Origin: Terrimonas sp.
Lineage (GTDB): Bacteria; Bacteroidota; Bacteroidia; Chitinophagales; Chitinophagaceae
Assembly (NCBI RefSeq): GCF_003075435.1
Contig: NZ_QCZJ01000006.1
Location: 186,001 to 250,000, forward strand
Reading direction: 5' to 3'
Length of the DNA: 64,000 nucleotides
Positions 56,252 through 64,000 of the stretch are shown one piece after another. Positions within the stretch are counted from its first letter, which is position 1. Each line of letters opens with the position of its first letter. The notes under the pieces are model-generated. The model searched no databases. It saw nothing but the letters and a program-made list of their open reading frames with translations, and had not been told where the DNA came from. A program made the translations under genes and the position numbers.

Positions 56252-56911
56252 CTATCGTTCAACAAGGCTATTAAAAATTTCTTCAATTACTCTACCCTCC
56301 CTCATCTCATTTCGCTCATCTACATCTCGAGTTCTATCTTCAATATAGCTTTCCGCTTCGGAATCAAGATAAGCGGCATATTCTTTTTCATGTTTCTCCA
56401 ATTCTTCCAATTCATCAGTTAATGATAGATTGTATAGAGATTCAATACCCTGAATCTGATTTTTAAGTGAGTCTAAATCTGAATTGTCAACAGATGACAT
56501 TTCCTCTGCAACTATTTCACCAACTCTGTCTACAAACACTTGATTCGTAGTAATCTTCTCATAAGTATCAGGAAATATATCTTCGAGTTTCGAGAATAAC
56601 TCCAAATTATCAAGCCAGCTTATTTTTTCTAATTGGAATTCCAATAGCTTTTCTTCCTCAAATGTAAGCTTGTTTCTATCTAAATTTTGGAGTAGATCAA
56701 TATAAAATTTGTGTTCAGAATAGGAAAAGTTATCAATATAAAGGTATTTCTGAAATTGGCTATGAACTAAATCAGAAATCTGCTTACTATGGCTTCCAAT
56801 TTCTGTATAAACCGTTCTTAAGAACTCATACTTATAGTATGAATCAGCAACCCACGAAAGGGTTGCATTATATTGCTTGAGGGATCTGAAGCGATTTGAT
56901 AATATATATAC
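56252..56911 (-). pseudogene. 5'-truncated gene of unknown function
   Basis: An open frame of 220 codons runs from just after a TAA (56912-56914) to 56252. Composition is protein-like: hydrophobic-aromatic first half (Y-Y-K-Y-E-F-L-R-T-V-Y-T-E-I), acidic coiled second half. There is no ATG, GTG or TTG in the first 89 codons; the first usable start is a TTG at 56644, giving only 130 residues. This suggests that the true 5' end was cut off near 56.9 kb. I recognise no domain. Confidence 0.55.
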
Positions 56912-56983
56912 TTAACCCAACCAAATTCATACTAATTTTAATGTTTCAGATTTGCATCCTTAATTCAATCAATAATTTTAATT

Positions 56984-57472
56984 ATGAAATTTGCATTTTT
57001 TACGGCGTTTTTAGCTATTCTAGTGAAAACAGGGCCAGCCCAAAGTTTTACCATTCCTGAACTTATTGATTTAGAAAATAACGATATCGATTTTTTTGAT
57101 TCAAAAGTTATCCAAAAAGGATATCTGCTCTCAAAAAGTAACAACGATGAAGTGAGGTATACTCTTAAAGATAATCTTGCCATGCTGAATTCTATAGCCA
57201 TAGCTTACTACCCGAACGTCGTTGACAGCTCCCTAAGAGATCGATGTATTTGGTGGATATTTAATTCTGAAAGTAATTATATAAAAATTAAGAGTGAACT
57301 TAAAAGCGAGGGCTTTGCAATTGTGAATGACTTAGCTGAAAAGGATGGAAAGGGGCATAGATTTATATATGCAAGAAAAGAGAATGAGAAGGTTGTTAGT
57401 ATTCATCTAGTCATTAGAAACTCGGAAATCTATAAATATCCCATTTACAATTTATTGGTTTACAATAAATAG
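56984..57472 (+). CDS. Hypothetical secreted protein
   Basis: A 162-residue protein with a signal peptide (to about residue 19, G-P-A-Q) and no lipobox. The mature part has F-D-S-K-V-I-Q-K-G-Y-L-L, W-W-I-F-N-S and G-H-R-F-I-Y-A-R-K, resembling small Bacteroidota proteins of unknown role. It is monocistronic and AT-rich relative to the housekeeping region. Confidence 0.65.
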   Translation: MKFAFFTAFLAILVKTGPAQSFTIPELIDLENNDIDFFDSKVIQKGYLLSKSNNDEVRYTLKDNLAMLNSIAIAYYPNVVDSSLRDRCIWWIFNSESNYIKIKSELKSEGFAIVNDLAEKDGKGHRFIYARKENEKVVSIHLVIRNSEIYKYPIYNLLVYNK

Positions 57473-57966
57473 AAACAGCAACTTTACTAAGTCACATAGA
57501 AGTAGTTCGACCTAGGATCTGTATTACCCTAACATAAAGGTGAAACGATTTCATGGATGCAGTATAAGCTGCTTTAGCTTTCAGTCTCGACGTTCAAGGA
57601 AATTGAATTTTGCTCTTTTCTCTACTGGCATGTGTCTTCACATACCAACATAAATGTCCTTTGCTTGCTTTTTTCGGTGGGTAAGAGACACCCACCGATA
57701 GAGAAAGTGCTCTTTGCTGCCATGAAAAAATGCAGATGAAGTGATTGCGACGCAAGGGACGATGCCATGAAAAACAAAAGCTGGTATCTGAAAATAAAAT
57801 AACGCGAGTTCGATAAGATTATGAGTTCAAATTTTTCCCTACTGGTATGTGTCTTCACATACCAGCACAATTTTAGGTGGCAGATAAAGTATAGAGGTAA
57901 GTACTGCAACTTCTCTTGGGTTATTTTATCAGAAGGGGGAAACACCCACCGATAAGGAGAATATAA
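57473..57966. repeat. Repeat-rich gap with two copies of a hairpin-bearing unit
   Basis: Two 29-base segments, 57622-57650 and 57839-57867, are identical at 27 positions. In the second copy CTGGTATGTG-TCTT-CACATACCAG (57842-57865) is a perfect 10-bp hairpin. Each is followed by CACCCACCGATA (57688-57700 and 57943-57954). In the first copy this forms a 9-bp stem with TCGGTGGGT (57674-57682). The unit gaps differ. No credible coding frame crosses the region. Confidence 0.7.
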
Positions 57967-58947
57967 TTCCTCTTACGTAAAACAGGAAAAACATGGGATG
58001 ATGTTATAGAGCCTTCTGCATCTATTAATGACATAGATAAAAAGTCGGTTGACGACTATTTAATGGCTGCACAAAAAAGTGGTCGTCTGCCTGATATGGG
58101 TGCAGCCACATTGCCGGAGCTTTTGGAAAAGCTTCGCCTTTCAGAAGCTGGGAAAATAAAACGTGGAGCAATTGTTCTTTTTGGCAAAGATCCTGGTAGA
58201 TTTTACCCCAATATATTAGTGAAGATCGGCCGGTTTGGTACTTCAGATGATGATCTGAAGTTTCAGGAAACAGCAGAAGGGAATCTTATTCATCTTTTGC
58301 AGGAAGTGCCGGAGCTGCTCAACAGGAAATTTTTCACTAAAGCAGTCAGCTTTGAGGGGTTGCTAAGAGTTGAGAAAGGCGAATACCCGGTAGCGGCTTT
58401 AAGAGAAATGCTGCTGAATGCGTTGGTTCATAGAGATTATATGGGTAGCGCTGTGCAGATCAGGATGTATGATAACCGATTCAGTAGCTGGAATGAGGGA
58501 TTGCTGCCACAAGGACTATCTCTTGAATCATTAAAGCGGCAACATCCATCACGTCCCCGGAATCCTCTAATCGCAGATGTGTGCTTTAAAGGCGGTTATA
58601 TTGACGCCTGGGGACGGGGTACGCTTAAAATTATTAACTCCTGCCGGGAAGCCGGGTTACCAGAGCCGGAAATTATTGAACAGGACGGAGGTATTTTAGT
58701 TACGTTGTTTAAGGATCGCTATATTGAGGCTGGGCTGAGGAAAATGGGTTTGAATGAGCGGCAGTTAAAGGCGGTGAAATATGTAACAGAAAACGGAAAG
58801 ATTACCAATAAGCAGTACCAGGAAATTTTAGGAGTGGCAAGGATTACTGCAACCAGAGATTTACAGTCATTGGTGAAAAAGGGTGTTTCGAGATATTCAG
58901 AGTCAAAAGGTGCCGGTTCCTACTATGAGTTGGGAATTGCACCATAA
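57967..58947 (+). pseudogene. AlbA/Schlafen-type ATP-binding protein, N-terminus lost
   Basis: The frame is open from after a TAA at 57964-57966. The first residues (R-K-T-G-K-T-W-D-D-V-I-E) match the end of the AlbA_2 DNA-binding domain of RecG-like regulators. The GHKL-type ATPase part (E-M-L-L-N-A-L-V-H-R-D-Y, D-A-W-G-R-G-T-L-K-I) and a C-terminal winged helix are intact. The first ATG, at 58063, would give 294 residues without an AlbA domain. The stop lies in the first unit of an 11-base tandem repeat. It may be a pseudogene or a shortened product. Confidence 0.7.
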
Positions 58948-58998
58948 TTGCACCATAATTGCACCAATTGCATCATAATTGCACCATAATTGCATCAA
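58935..58998 (+). repeat. 11-base tandem repeat (AATTGCACCAT, nearly 6 copies)
   Basis: Five near-identical units and one 9-base unit run from 58935. The stop codon of the truncated ATPase gene is inside the first unit. The unit length is not a multiple of three, so copies before the stop would shift the frame. Confidence 0.9.
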
Positions 58999-59340
58999 AG
59001 GGTTCCTGAAATGAGCAAATAACAACGAACCAGGTGAAACTGGGAAGGATTCAAATTTTTGCCAGTACAATGGGTTTACTGTTCATTTTTTGATTCCTGT
59101 TTCGCAGATTTTGTTCGGTATCAAATGACCGCATTGGCCGTAAATTGGCCGGGAAATGACCGGAATGGGTAATGATAATGCACCAAACTTAGTTACCAAC
59201 CTGTAACCAGGTATAACTAAGTTGGTGAAAATAAAAACTTATGCAATTGCCGAAGCAAAATTATCATTTAGGATATAGTAGCTTAGTTAGATGAGAATAA
59301 CTAGGCTTATCGAAGTAAGCGGTTAGTAAGCAAAAGGGTT
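58999..59340. other. Non-coding gap before the AlbA gene
   Basis: It holds imperfect 10-11 base repeats (AATGACCG / ATTGGCCG at about 59125-59167), a hairpin (59181-59227, arms CACCAAACTTAGTTA and TAACTAAGTTGGTG with an inner ACCTG..CAGGT stem) and presumably the promoter of the operon that follows. No convincing gene is seen. Confidence 0.6.
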
Positions 59341-60882
59341 ATGTCTGAACTGAATTATTGGGAAAAGGAATTACTTATTAACTTGTGTACCAGCGAGTGT
59401 GTAAGCAGTGTACAAGTAAAAATTGGTATGAATACGGAACGAATCAAACGCCTGTTAAAACAAAAAGAAAATATTCACCTTGAGTTCAAGGAGGCAATCA
59501 CTGCGTTGCCGGATAATTTGTTTGAAACCATCTGTGCCATGCTTAATCGTGATGGTGGTGATATCCTTCTGGGTGTTGATGATAATGGAAGTGTTTTGGG
59601 AGTTGATGAAAATGTGGTCTCAAAGATGGTAACCGATCTGGTAAACCTTTCTAATAATCCGCAAAAGCTCGATCCACCTTTTATTCTTTTTCCGCAGGTA
59701 TATGATATCAACGGCCGGAAGGTCATTCACATACAGGTACCGGCAAGCTCACAGGTGCATAAAACGGGGAAGATCATTTACGACCGTAGCAATGACGGTG
59801 ATTTTAAAGTAGAGCAGCCACACCGGATTGCAGAAATTGCCAACCGTAAGCGCAATCATTATACGGAAGGTATTATTTATCCTGCGTTGCGAATGGAGGA
59901 CTTTAAACAGGAGCTTTTTCCTAAAGTCCGCAATCTTATCCGCAGCAACAATCCGGCTCACCCCTGGCTGGCATTGGATGACAGGCAGATGATGGAAATT
60001 TCTGGCCTGTGGAAAAAAGATTACCTGAGTGGACAGGAGGGTTTTACGCTCGCTGCGGCTTTGCTACTGGGTAAGGATGAAGTTATTCAGCAGATAATAC
60101 CCCACTATAAAATTGATGCGCTGGTAAGAATAAACAATACAGATCGGTATGATGACCGGTTATACATCCAGACCAATCTTATTGAAGCGTATGAACTATT
60201 GATGGATTTTGTAAACCGCCATCTGCCCGATAAATTTTACCTGCAAGGTGACCAACGGATAAGTCTCCGTACCACCATATTCCGGGAAATTGCTGCCAAT
60301 CTTATCATTCATCGTGAATACACTAATGCGGCACCCGCCACTTTTGTTATTTATGCTGACCGGGTGGAAACAGAAAACGCCAACAACCCTCATGGCGAAG
60401 GCCCTATTGACCCAACTAATTTTGTTCCTTTTCCCAAAAATCCGCTGATAGCCAAATTCTTTATTCAGTTGGGCCGGGTGGAGGAGCTGGGTTCTGGCAT
60501 ATTAACCACTACCCGGTTAATGAAAGAATATGCAGGTAAGGGAAAAGCTGTGTTTATAGAAGGCGGAACTTTTAAAACGATTATTCCATTGCCCGACGGG
60601 AAAGCTATAGTGATAGATGATACAGTAAGTGATACAGTAAGTGATACAGTAAGTGATACAGTAAGTGATACAGTAAAGCAAAGGATGGTAAAGGTTATAC
60701 AGGAATTGGTTAAGCAGCCCGGCCTCAAATCGAAAGACCTGGCGAAACTCACAGGAGTATCAGAAGTTTCAGTACGCAGAGATATGCAAAAACTTACGCA
60801 ACTGGTAGAGTTCAAGGGGGCTCCTAAAACGGGAGGATATTTTTTAACCGATTATATGCTTTTAAAACTGGATAAAAAATAA
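59341..60882 (+). CDS. AlbA/Schlafen-type DNA-binding ATPase regulator
   Basis: A 513-residue protein. The AlbA_2 (Schlafen AAA_4) domain spans about 30-165 (L-E-F-K-E-A, E-T-I-C-A-M-L-N-R-D-G-G-D-I-L-L-G-V-D-D-N-G), then the GHKL ATPase domain (R-E-I-A-A-N-L-I-I-H-R-E-Y and R-V-E-E-L-G-S-G-I), then a D-T-V-S tandem repeat and a winged helix (S-K-D-L-A-K-L-T-G-V-S-E-V-S-V-R-R-D). The Met at 59428 is nearer the usual start. It is intact, unlike the relative upstream. The next gene begins 4 bases later. Confidence 0.85.
   Translation: MSELNYWEKELLINLCTSECVSSVQVKIGMNTERIKRLLKQKENIHLEFKEAITALPDNLFETICAMLNRDGGDILLGVDDNGSVLGVDENVVSKMVTDLVNLSNNPQKLDPPFILFPQVYDINGRKVIHIQVPASSQVHKTGKIIYDRSNDGDFKVEQPHRIAEIANRKRNHYTEGIIYPALRMEDFKQELFPKVRNLIRSNNPAHPWLALDDRQMMEISGLWKKDYLSGQEGFTLAAALLLGKDEVIQQIIPHYKIDALVRINNTDRYDDRLYIQTNLIEAYELLMDFVNRHLPDKFYLQGDQRISLRTTIFREIAANLIIHREYTNAAPATFVIYADRVETENANNPHGEGPIDPTNFVPFPKNPLIAKFFIQLGRVEELGSGILTTTRLMKEYAGKGKAVFIEGGTFKTIIPLPDGKAIVIDDTVSDTVSDTVSDTVSDTVKQRMVKVIQELVKQPGLKSKDLAKLTGVSEVSVRRDMQKLTQLVEFKGAPKTGGYFLTDYMLLKLDKK
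60619..60676 (+). repeat. 12-base in-frame minisatellite (GATACAGTAAGT, about 5 copies)
   Basis: Perfect units encode D-T-V-S repeated between the ATPase and winged-helix domains of the AlbA-type protein. Copy change would alter linker length without frameshift. Confidence 0.93.
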
Positions 60883-60886
60883 TAGG

Positions 60887-61669
60887 ATGATTAATTATTC
60901 CATGAAATATGGCGTTTCGGAAACTGCACGCTTATTTGACATGGATAGAGATACAATAAAAAAATGGGCATACATTTTCTCTGATTATTTGAGCGCTGGG
61001 GCTAATCCGGCAAAAGGAACACCTCGCCAATTCTTGATAGATGATGTAAGAGTTTTTGCTTACATTCTTATGTATTGGGAAGATGATCCTGATATTGAAT
61101 ATATCAAATTAGGATTAAACTCCCGTAGTCAATTTGAATATGATTCCATTGATAATCTTATAACTTCTATTACACCCTTATTCAGGGCAATGCCCGGGGA
61201 TATTGACGAAACATGGAGAGGTGTAGTCTTCGGCGGCGAATTTGAACTGGGAGATATTTTTTCGACTGCGGATTCATTCAAAATGGCTGGTGACAAGCTG
61301 GTAGAGATAGCACATAAAAATCACGAAGAACGAGAACTATTTCAACCAGCTATATACAATTATCGGCACGCAACAGAATTGTATATCAAATCCATTACCG
61401 GAGAGGAGATTAATCACAATCTACATGATCTGTTATTGAAGCTAAAAGCTGTTTTAAAGAATGAATTTAATACAAGCCCTCCGGAATGGTTTGAAAATAT
61501 CATCAAAGCCTTTCATTACTCAGACCCAAAGGGTGTAGCATTTAGATATGGAATTACCGAGCCTAAAGAGGAGTTGTATGCAGATATGCATCAGGTCAAG
61601 AGGTTAATGAATTGGCTTTCGGCTTCTTTTAAAAGAATTAAAATAGAAAGGTTAAAAGTAGATTACTGA
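60887..61669 (+). CDS. HTH protein with C-terminal HEPN-like helical domain
   Basis: A 260-residue protein. The N-terminus has a MerR-like HTH (V-S-E-T-A-R-L-F-D-M-D-R-D-T-I-K-K-W-A) and a following wing (G-T-P-R-Q-F-L-I-D-D-V). The second half has A-I-Y-N-Y-R-H-A-T-E-L-Y-I-K and N-H-N-L-H-D-L-L-L-K-L, which recalls HEPN or abortive-infection helical bundles, although the R-x4-6-H motif is not exact. The middle gene of a tight three-gene operon (4-base gap before, 1-base gap after). It could be sensor, toxin or transcription factor of the system. Confidence 0.6.
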   Translation: MINYSMKYGVSETARLFDMDRDTIKKWAYIFSDYLSAGANPAKGTPRQFLIDDVRVFAYILMYWEDDPDIEYIKLGLNSRSQFEYDSIDNLITSITPLFRAMPGDIDETWRGVVFGGEFELGDIFSTADSFKMAGDKLVEIAHKNHEERELFQPAIYNYRHATELYIKSITGEEINHNLHDLLLKLKAVLKNEFNTSPPEWFENIIKAFHYSDPKGVAFRYGITEPKEELYADMHQVKRLMNWLSASFKRIKIERLKVDY

Positions 61670-61670
61670 T

Positions 61671-64000
61671 TTGTCAGAACTTAGCATTGATAAAAAATTG
61701 CAACTATACCGTTCCCTTTTCAAAGGTCGGGAGGATGTATTTGCAACCCGTTGGGAAATACCTGCCAAATCTCCAGGAGGGGAAGGAAAGAGTGGTTATA
61801 TGCCTGCATATTTGTATGATCCTTACAGATATAAGGCGCATAAAATGAAAGGAGGGACTTTCCAATCATACACTGACAAAAAGTATTTGCCGTTTACAGA
61901 CGACCAACTTACAAAACATTTTAACGGTGAGCAGCTTATAGGAGTATATCCTTTACTACAAAACAATACATCATGGTTTATTGTTGCCGATTTTGATGAA
62001 CTGAACTGGATAGCTGATAGCAAAAAACTTTTGGAATGTTGCAAATCCAAAAATATACCTGCATATCTTGAGCGTTCACGTTCGGGTAAAGGCGGACATG
62101 TATGGGTATTTTTCAGCCAGGCATATGCTGCTTTAAAAAGTAGACGGATATTCCTATCACTCCTAACTGAATCTGGAGTGATTTCGGTATTTGATAAGAA
62201 TTCAAGCTTTGACAGGTTATTTCCCAATCAGGATACGCTTTCGGGAAAGGGGCTTGGCAATCTCATAGCATTGCCATTACATAAACTTGCGTTGGATGAA
62301 GGAAATAGTTGCTTCATTGATCCGGAAACACTCATACCATTTCCAGAACAATGGAATGTTCTTTCAGAGATTGAAAGAACTGACATAAAACTACTGGATG
62401 AAATTTATAACAAAGTTGCTGTTGACGGCAACAGCACAACAAAAAACGTTGCACCTTTAAGCAGCGGCGAACTAATTGTATCATTAGACAATGCTTTACG
62501 ATTCACCCGATCAGCAATACCACTTACGCTTATCACTTTCCTTAAAGAAGAGTTGAATTTTACTAACTCAGCCTTTATCATAAAAAAGAAGGCCGGGAGA
62601 AATACATTTGGAACAGAACGTTATTTCCGTTTTATAGAAGAAACCGAAGACGAAGTTATTTTACCAAGAGGTTTTGCAGGTAAAGCACTAAGGTTTTGTA
62701 AGGATGCCGGTATTGCCTACAGCTTTAAGGATGGCAGGCAAAAGAAGGCCTCAGTTTCATTTAAGTTTAAGGCATTGTTAAGAGACTACCAGGTGCCTGC
62801 CCTTGAAGCAACGAGCAAAAAAGAGATGGGAGTGATTGTTGCGCCACCAGGTTCAGGGAAAACAGTAATCGGGTTAAAGATTATTGCCGATAAGCAACAA
62901 CCGGCATTAATAGTGGTTCACCGGAAACAGTTGATGGAACAATGGATCGAAAGAATCGAAGCTTTCTTGGGCATTCCGCAACATGAAATAGGGAAAATAG
63001 GAAAAGGAAAATTAAAGATAGGTAAACACATCACCGTTGCTACTATTCAAAGCCTTACTAAAGAAATTGAAAAAGATGAAGCATTAAAAAATGCATTCGG
63101 AACAATACTGATTGATGAATGTCACCACATTCCTGCTGAAAGCTACAGTAAAACAATCCACCAGTGCAATAGCTATTATTTATACGGATTGACAGCTACT
63201 CCCTTCCGGAAATACAATGATGGCAAACTGATTTTTATTCACCTCGGGGAAATAATTGCTGAAATTACAGCACAGCAAACCGGCAGACATAAGCAGGCGT
63301 CTGTTGTTATAAGAAACACGGAGCTGGATGTTCCATTCAACCCCAAAACAGACAGGTTTGAAACTTTATCGAAGATATTGGTACATGATTCTTCCAGAAA
63401 TAAATTGATTTTGAATGACATCATCAACGAGCTGAATAGCGGTAAAAAGGTAGTAATCCTTACAGAACGGAAAGAACATATTGATTCGCTGCACCAATAT
63501 CTCAAACAATCATATGAGGTCATAACATTAAATGGTGATGATTCCGAAGCAAGCCGAACTGCTAAATGGAAAATACTGAATGCAGGAAATTATCAGGCAG
63601 TTATTACAACAGGGCAGTTTTTTGGAGAAGGAACCGACCTCCAAAATGCTTCTTGTCTGTTTCTCGTATATCCTTTTTCGTTTGAAGGGAAATTAATACA
63701 GTATATAGGGAGAGTACAACGATCAGAGATAGCACCGGTTATATACGACTATCGTGATAGTAAGATCGATTATCTCAATAAAATGTTTTTAAAAAGAAAC
63801 GTTTATTACAGAAAGCTGGAAAAGCAGGCGAGTTTGTTTGATGATCCTGTTGAAGAGAGTAATACCCCTTCTGAAAAAAATACTGCTGTAACTATTGACC
63901 GGAACGTAAATGTTGCGATAGAGTCATTAGAGTTTAGGTATGGCAGCATTGCTTTTACATACCAAGCCTCGGAATTAAATTTTCAAATTGAATTTGAAAT
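61671..64000 (+). CDS. Primase (AEP, TOTE-type) - SF2 helicase fusion, 3' end beyond the window
   Basis: The frame begins one base after the upstream stop with TTG at 61671 (no earlier ATG; the next in-frame ATG at 61800 would cut the domain) and stays open for 776 codons to the window end. Residues about 40-210 form an archaeo-eukaryotic primase domain with D107-F-D109, S-G-K-G-G-H143-V-W and F-D181-R-L-F-P-N-Q, all catalytic positions kept. Residues about 375-700 are an SF2 helicase with P-G-S-G-K397-T, D482-E-C-H, T508-A-T and Q677-Y-I-G-R-V-Q-R. From memory this matches the domain called AEP-TOTE in conflict systems. A C-terminal nuclease or other effector may follow outside. Confidence 0.85.
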   Translation, partial: MSELSIDKKLQLYRSLFKGREDVFATRWEIPAKSPGGEGKSGYMPAYLYDPYRYKAHKMKGGTFQSYTDKKYLPFTDDQLTKHFNGEQLIGVYPLLQNNTSWFIVADFDELNWIADSKKLLECCKSKNIPAYLERSRSGKGGHVWVFFSQAYAALKSRRIFLSLLTESGVISVFDKNSSFDRLFPNQDTLSGKGLGNLIALPLHKLALDEGNSCFIDPETLIPFPEQWNVLSEIERTDIKLLDEIYNKVAVDGNSTTKNVAPLSSGELIVSLDNALRFTRSAIPLTLITFLKEELNFTNSAFIIKKKAGRNTFGTERYFRFIEETEDEVILPRGFAGKALRFCKDAGIAYSFKDGRQKKASVSFKFKALLRDYQVPALEATSKKEMGVIVAPPGSGKTVIGLKIIADKQQPALIVVHRKQLMEQWIERIEAFLGIPQHEIGKIGKGKLKIGKHITVATIQSLTKEIEKDEALKNAFGTILIDECHHIPAESYSKTIHQCNSYYLYGLTATPFRKYNDGKLIFIHLGEIIAEITAQQTGRHKQASVVIRNTELDVPFNPKTDRFETLSKILVHDSSRNKLILNDIINELNSGKKVVILTERKEHIDSLHQYLKQSYEVITLNGDDSEASRTAKWKILNAGNYQAVITTGQFFGEGTDLQNASCLFLVYPFSFEGKLIQYIGRVQRSEIAPVIYDYRDSKIDYLNKMFLKRNVYYRKLEKQASLFDDPVEESNTPSEKNTAVTIDRNVNVAIESLEFRYGSIAFTYQASELNFQIEFE

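Larger units (their letters stand above)
52605..64000. mobile_element. Decaying integrated element or genomic island at tRNA-Arg (right end beyond the window)
   Basis: The region starts in a tRNA 3' half with a serine recombinase remnant. It then holds MNT/HEPN-like genes, an HTH regulator, two truncated genes, repeat-rich gaps and a putative conflict operon. No second copy of the tRNA 3' end (attR) was found in the window, so the right border, and whether everything to 64000 belongs to one element, are not known. No conjugation or phage structural genes are seen. Confidence 0.55.

Noticed and set aside
57622-57945. A 107-codon frame on the minus strand
   Set aside because: It runs through the two duplicated hairpin units and shows the repeat as C-W-Y-V-K-T-H and L-V-C-E-D-T. 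It has no domain, and the composition is that of a repeat artefact.
57622-57954. CRISPR array
   Set aside because: Only two repeat copies with unequal spacing, no cas genes in the window, and the repeat is itself a hairpin with flanking non-repeat DNA of different lengths.

Overview
The window looks like chromosome of a Bacteroidota member, most likely Chitinophagaceae or a close relative. The grounds are SusC/SusD proteins with an ECF sigma/FecR switch, promoters of the TTTG / TAnnTTTG type, weak ribosome-binding sites with many 4-base gene overlaps, a methionine synthase split over two genes, and families of short palindromic repeats typical of this phylum. The coding families are the evidence; the genus cannot be fixed from the sequence alone.

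Region 1 (1-15.5 kb, + strand, AT-rich) is the distal end of a surface polysaccharide (O-antigen, capsule or exopolysaccharide) locus. It holds the tail of a GT2 enzyme, a fucosyltransferase-like enzyme, an acyltransferase 3, a possible GT-D protein, a pyruvyl transferase, two GT4 and two further GT2 enzymes, two hexapeptide acyltransferases, a Wzy-like polymerase, an alpha/beta-hydrolase-like protein, a GT-C enzyme, a WecG/TagA enzyme and the initiating phosphoglycosyltransferase. Flippase and chain-length genes are not seen and probably lie upstream.

Region 2 (15.6-35.5 kb, +) is a polysaccharide utilisation locus: ECF sigma, two FecR anti-sigmas, SusC with a signalling STN domain, SusD, a LamG surface lipoprotein, a strong terminator, then two GH144-type enzymes, DoxX, GH43, an SGNH hydrolase, GH3 and GH20. 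Two GH144 genes beside a GH3 suggest beta-1,2-glucan (for example cyclic glucan of other bacteria) as the substrate; this is inference.

Region 3 (35.7-52.5 kb) is mostly housekeeping: HAD phosphatase, an NAD(P)H oxidoreductase with a Crp/Fnr regulator, split metH interrupted by an ORF6N gene and palindromes, recR, a UvrD helicase-nuclease, a TPR protein and a VOC protein, with envelope proteins between them.

Region 4 (52.57 kb to the end) begins at a tRNA-Arg(CCU) and looks like a decaying integrated element. A serine recombinase lacking its catalytic domain ends antisense to the tRNA. Next come a three-gene MNT/HEPN-like operon facing an HTH regulator across a highly structured intergenic region, then gene fragments and repeats. 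Last is a tight three-gene operon: an AlbA/Schlafen-type ATPase, an HTH-plus-HEPN-like protein, and a large protein joining an archaeo-eukaryotic primase domain (TOTE type) to an SF2 helicase that runs off the window. This operon is the best candidate for an undescribed defence or conflict system.
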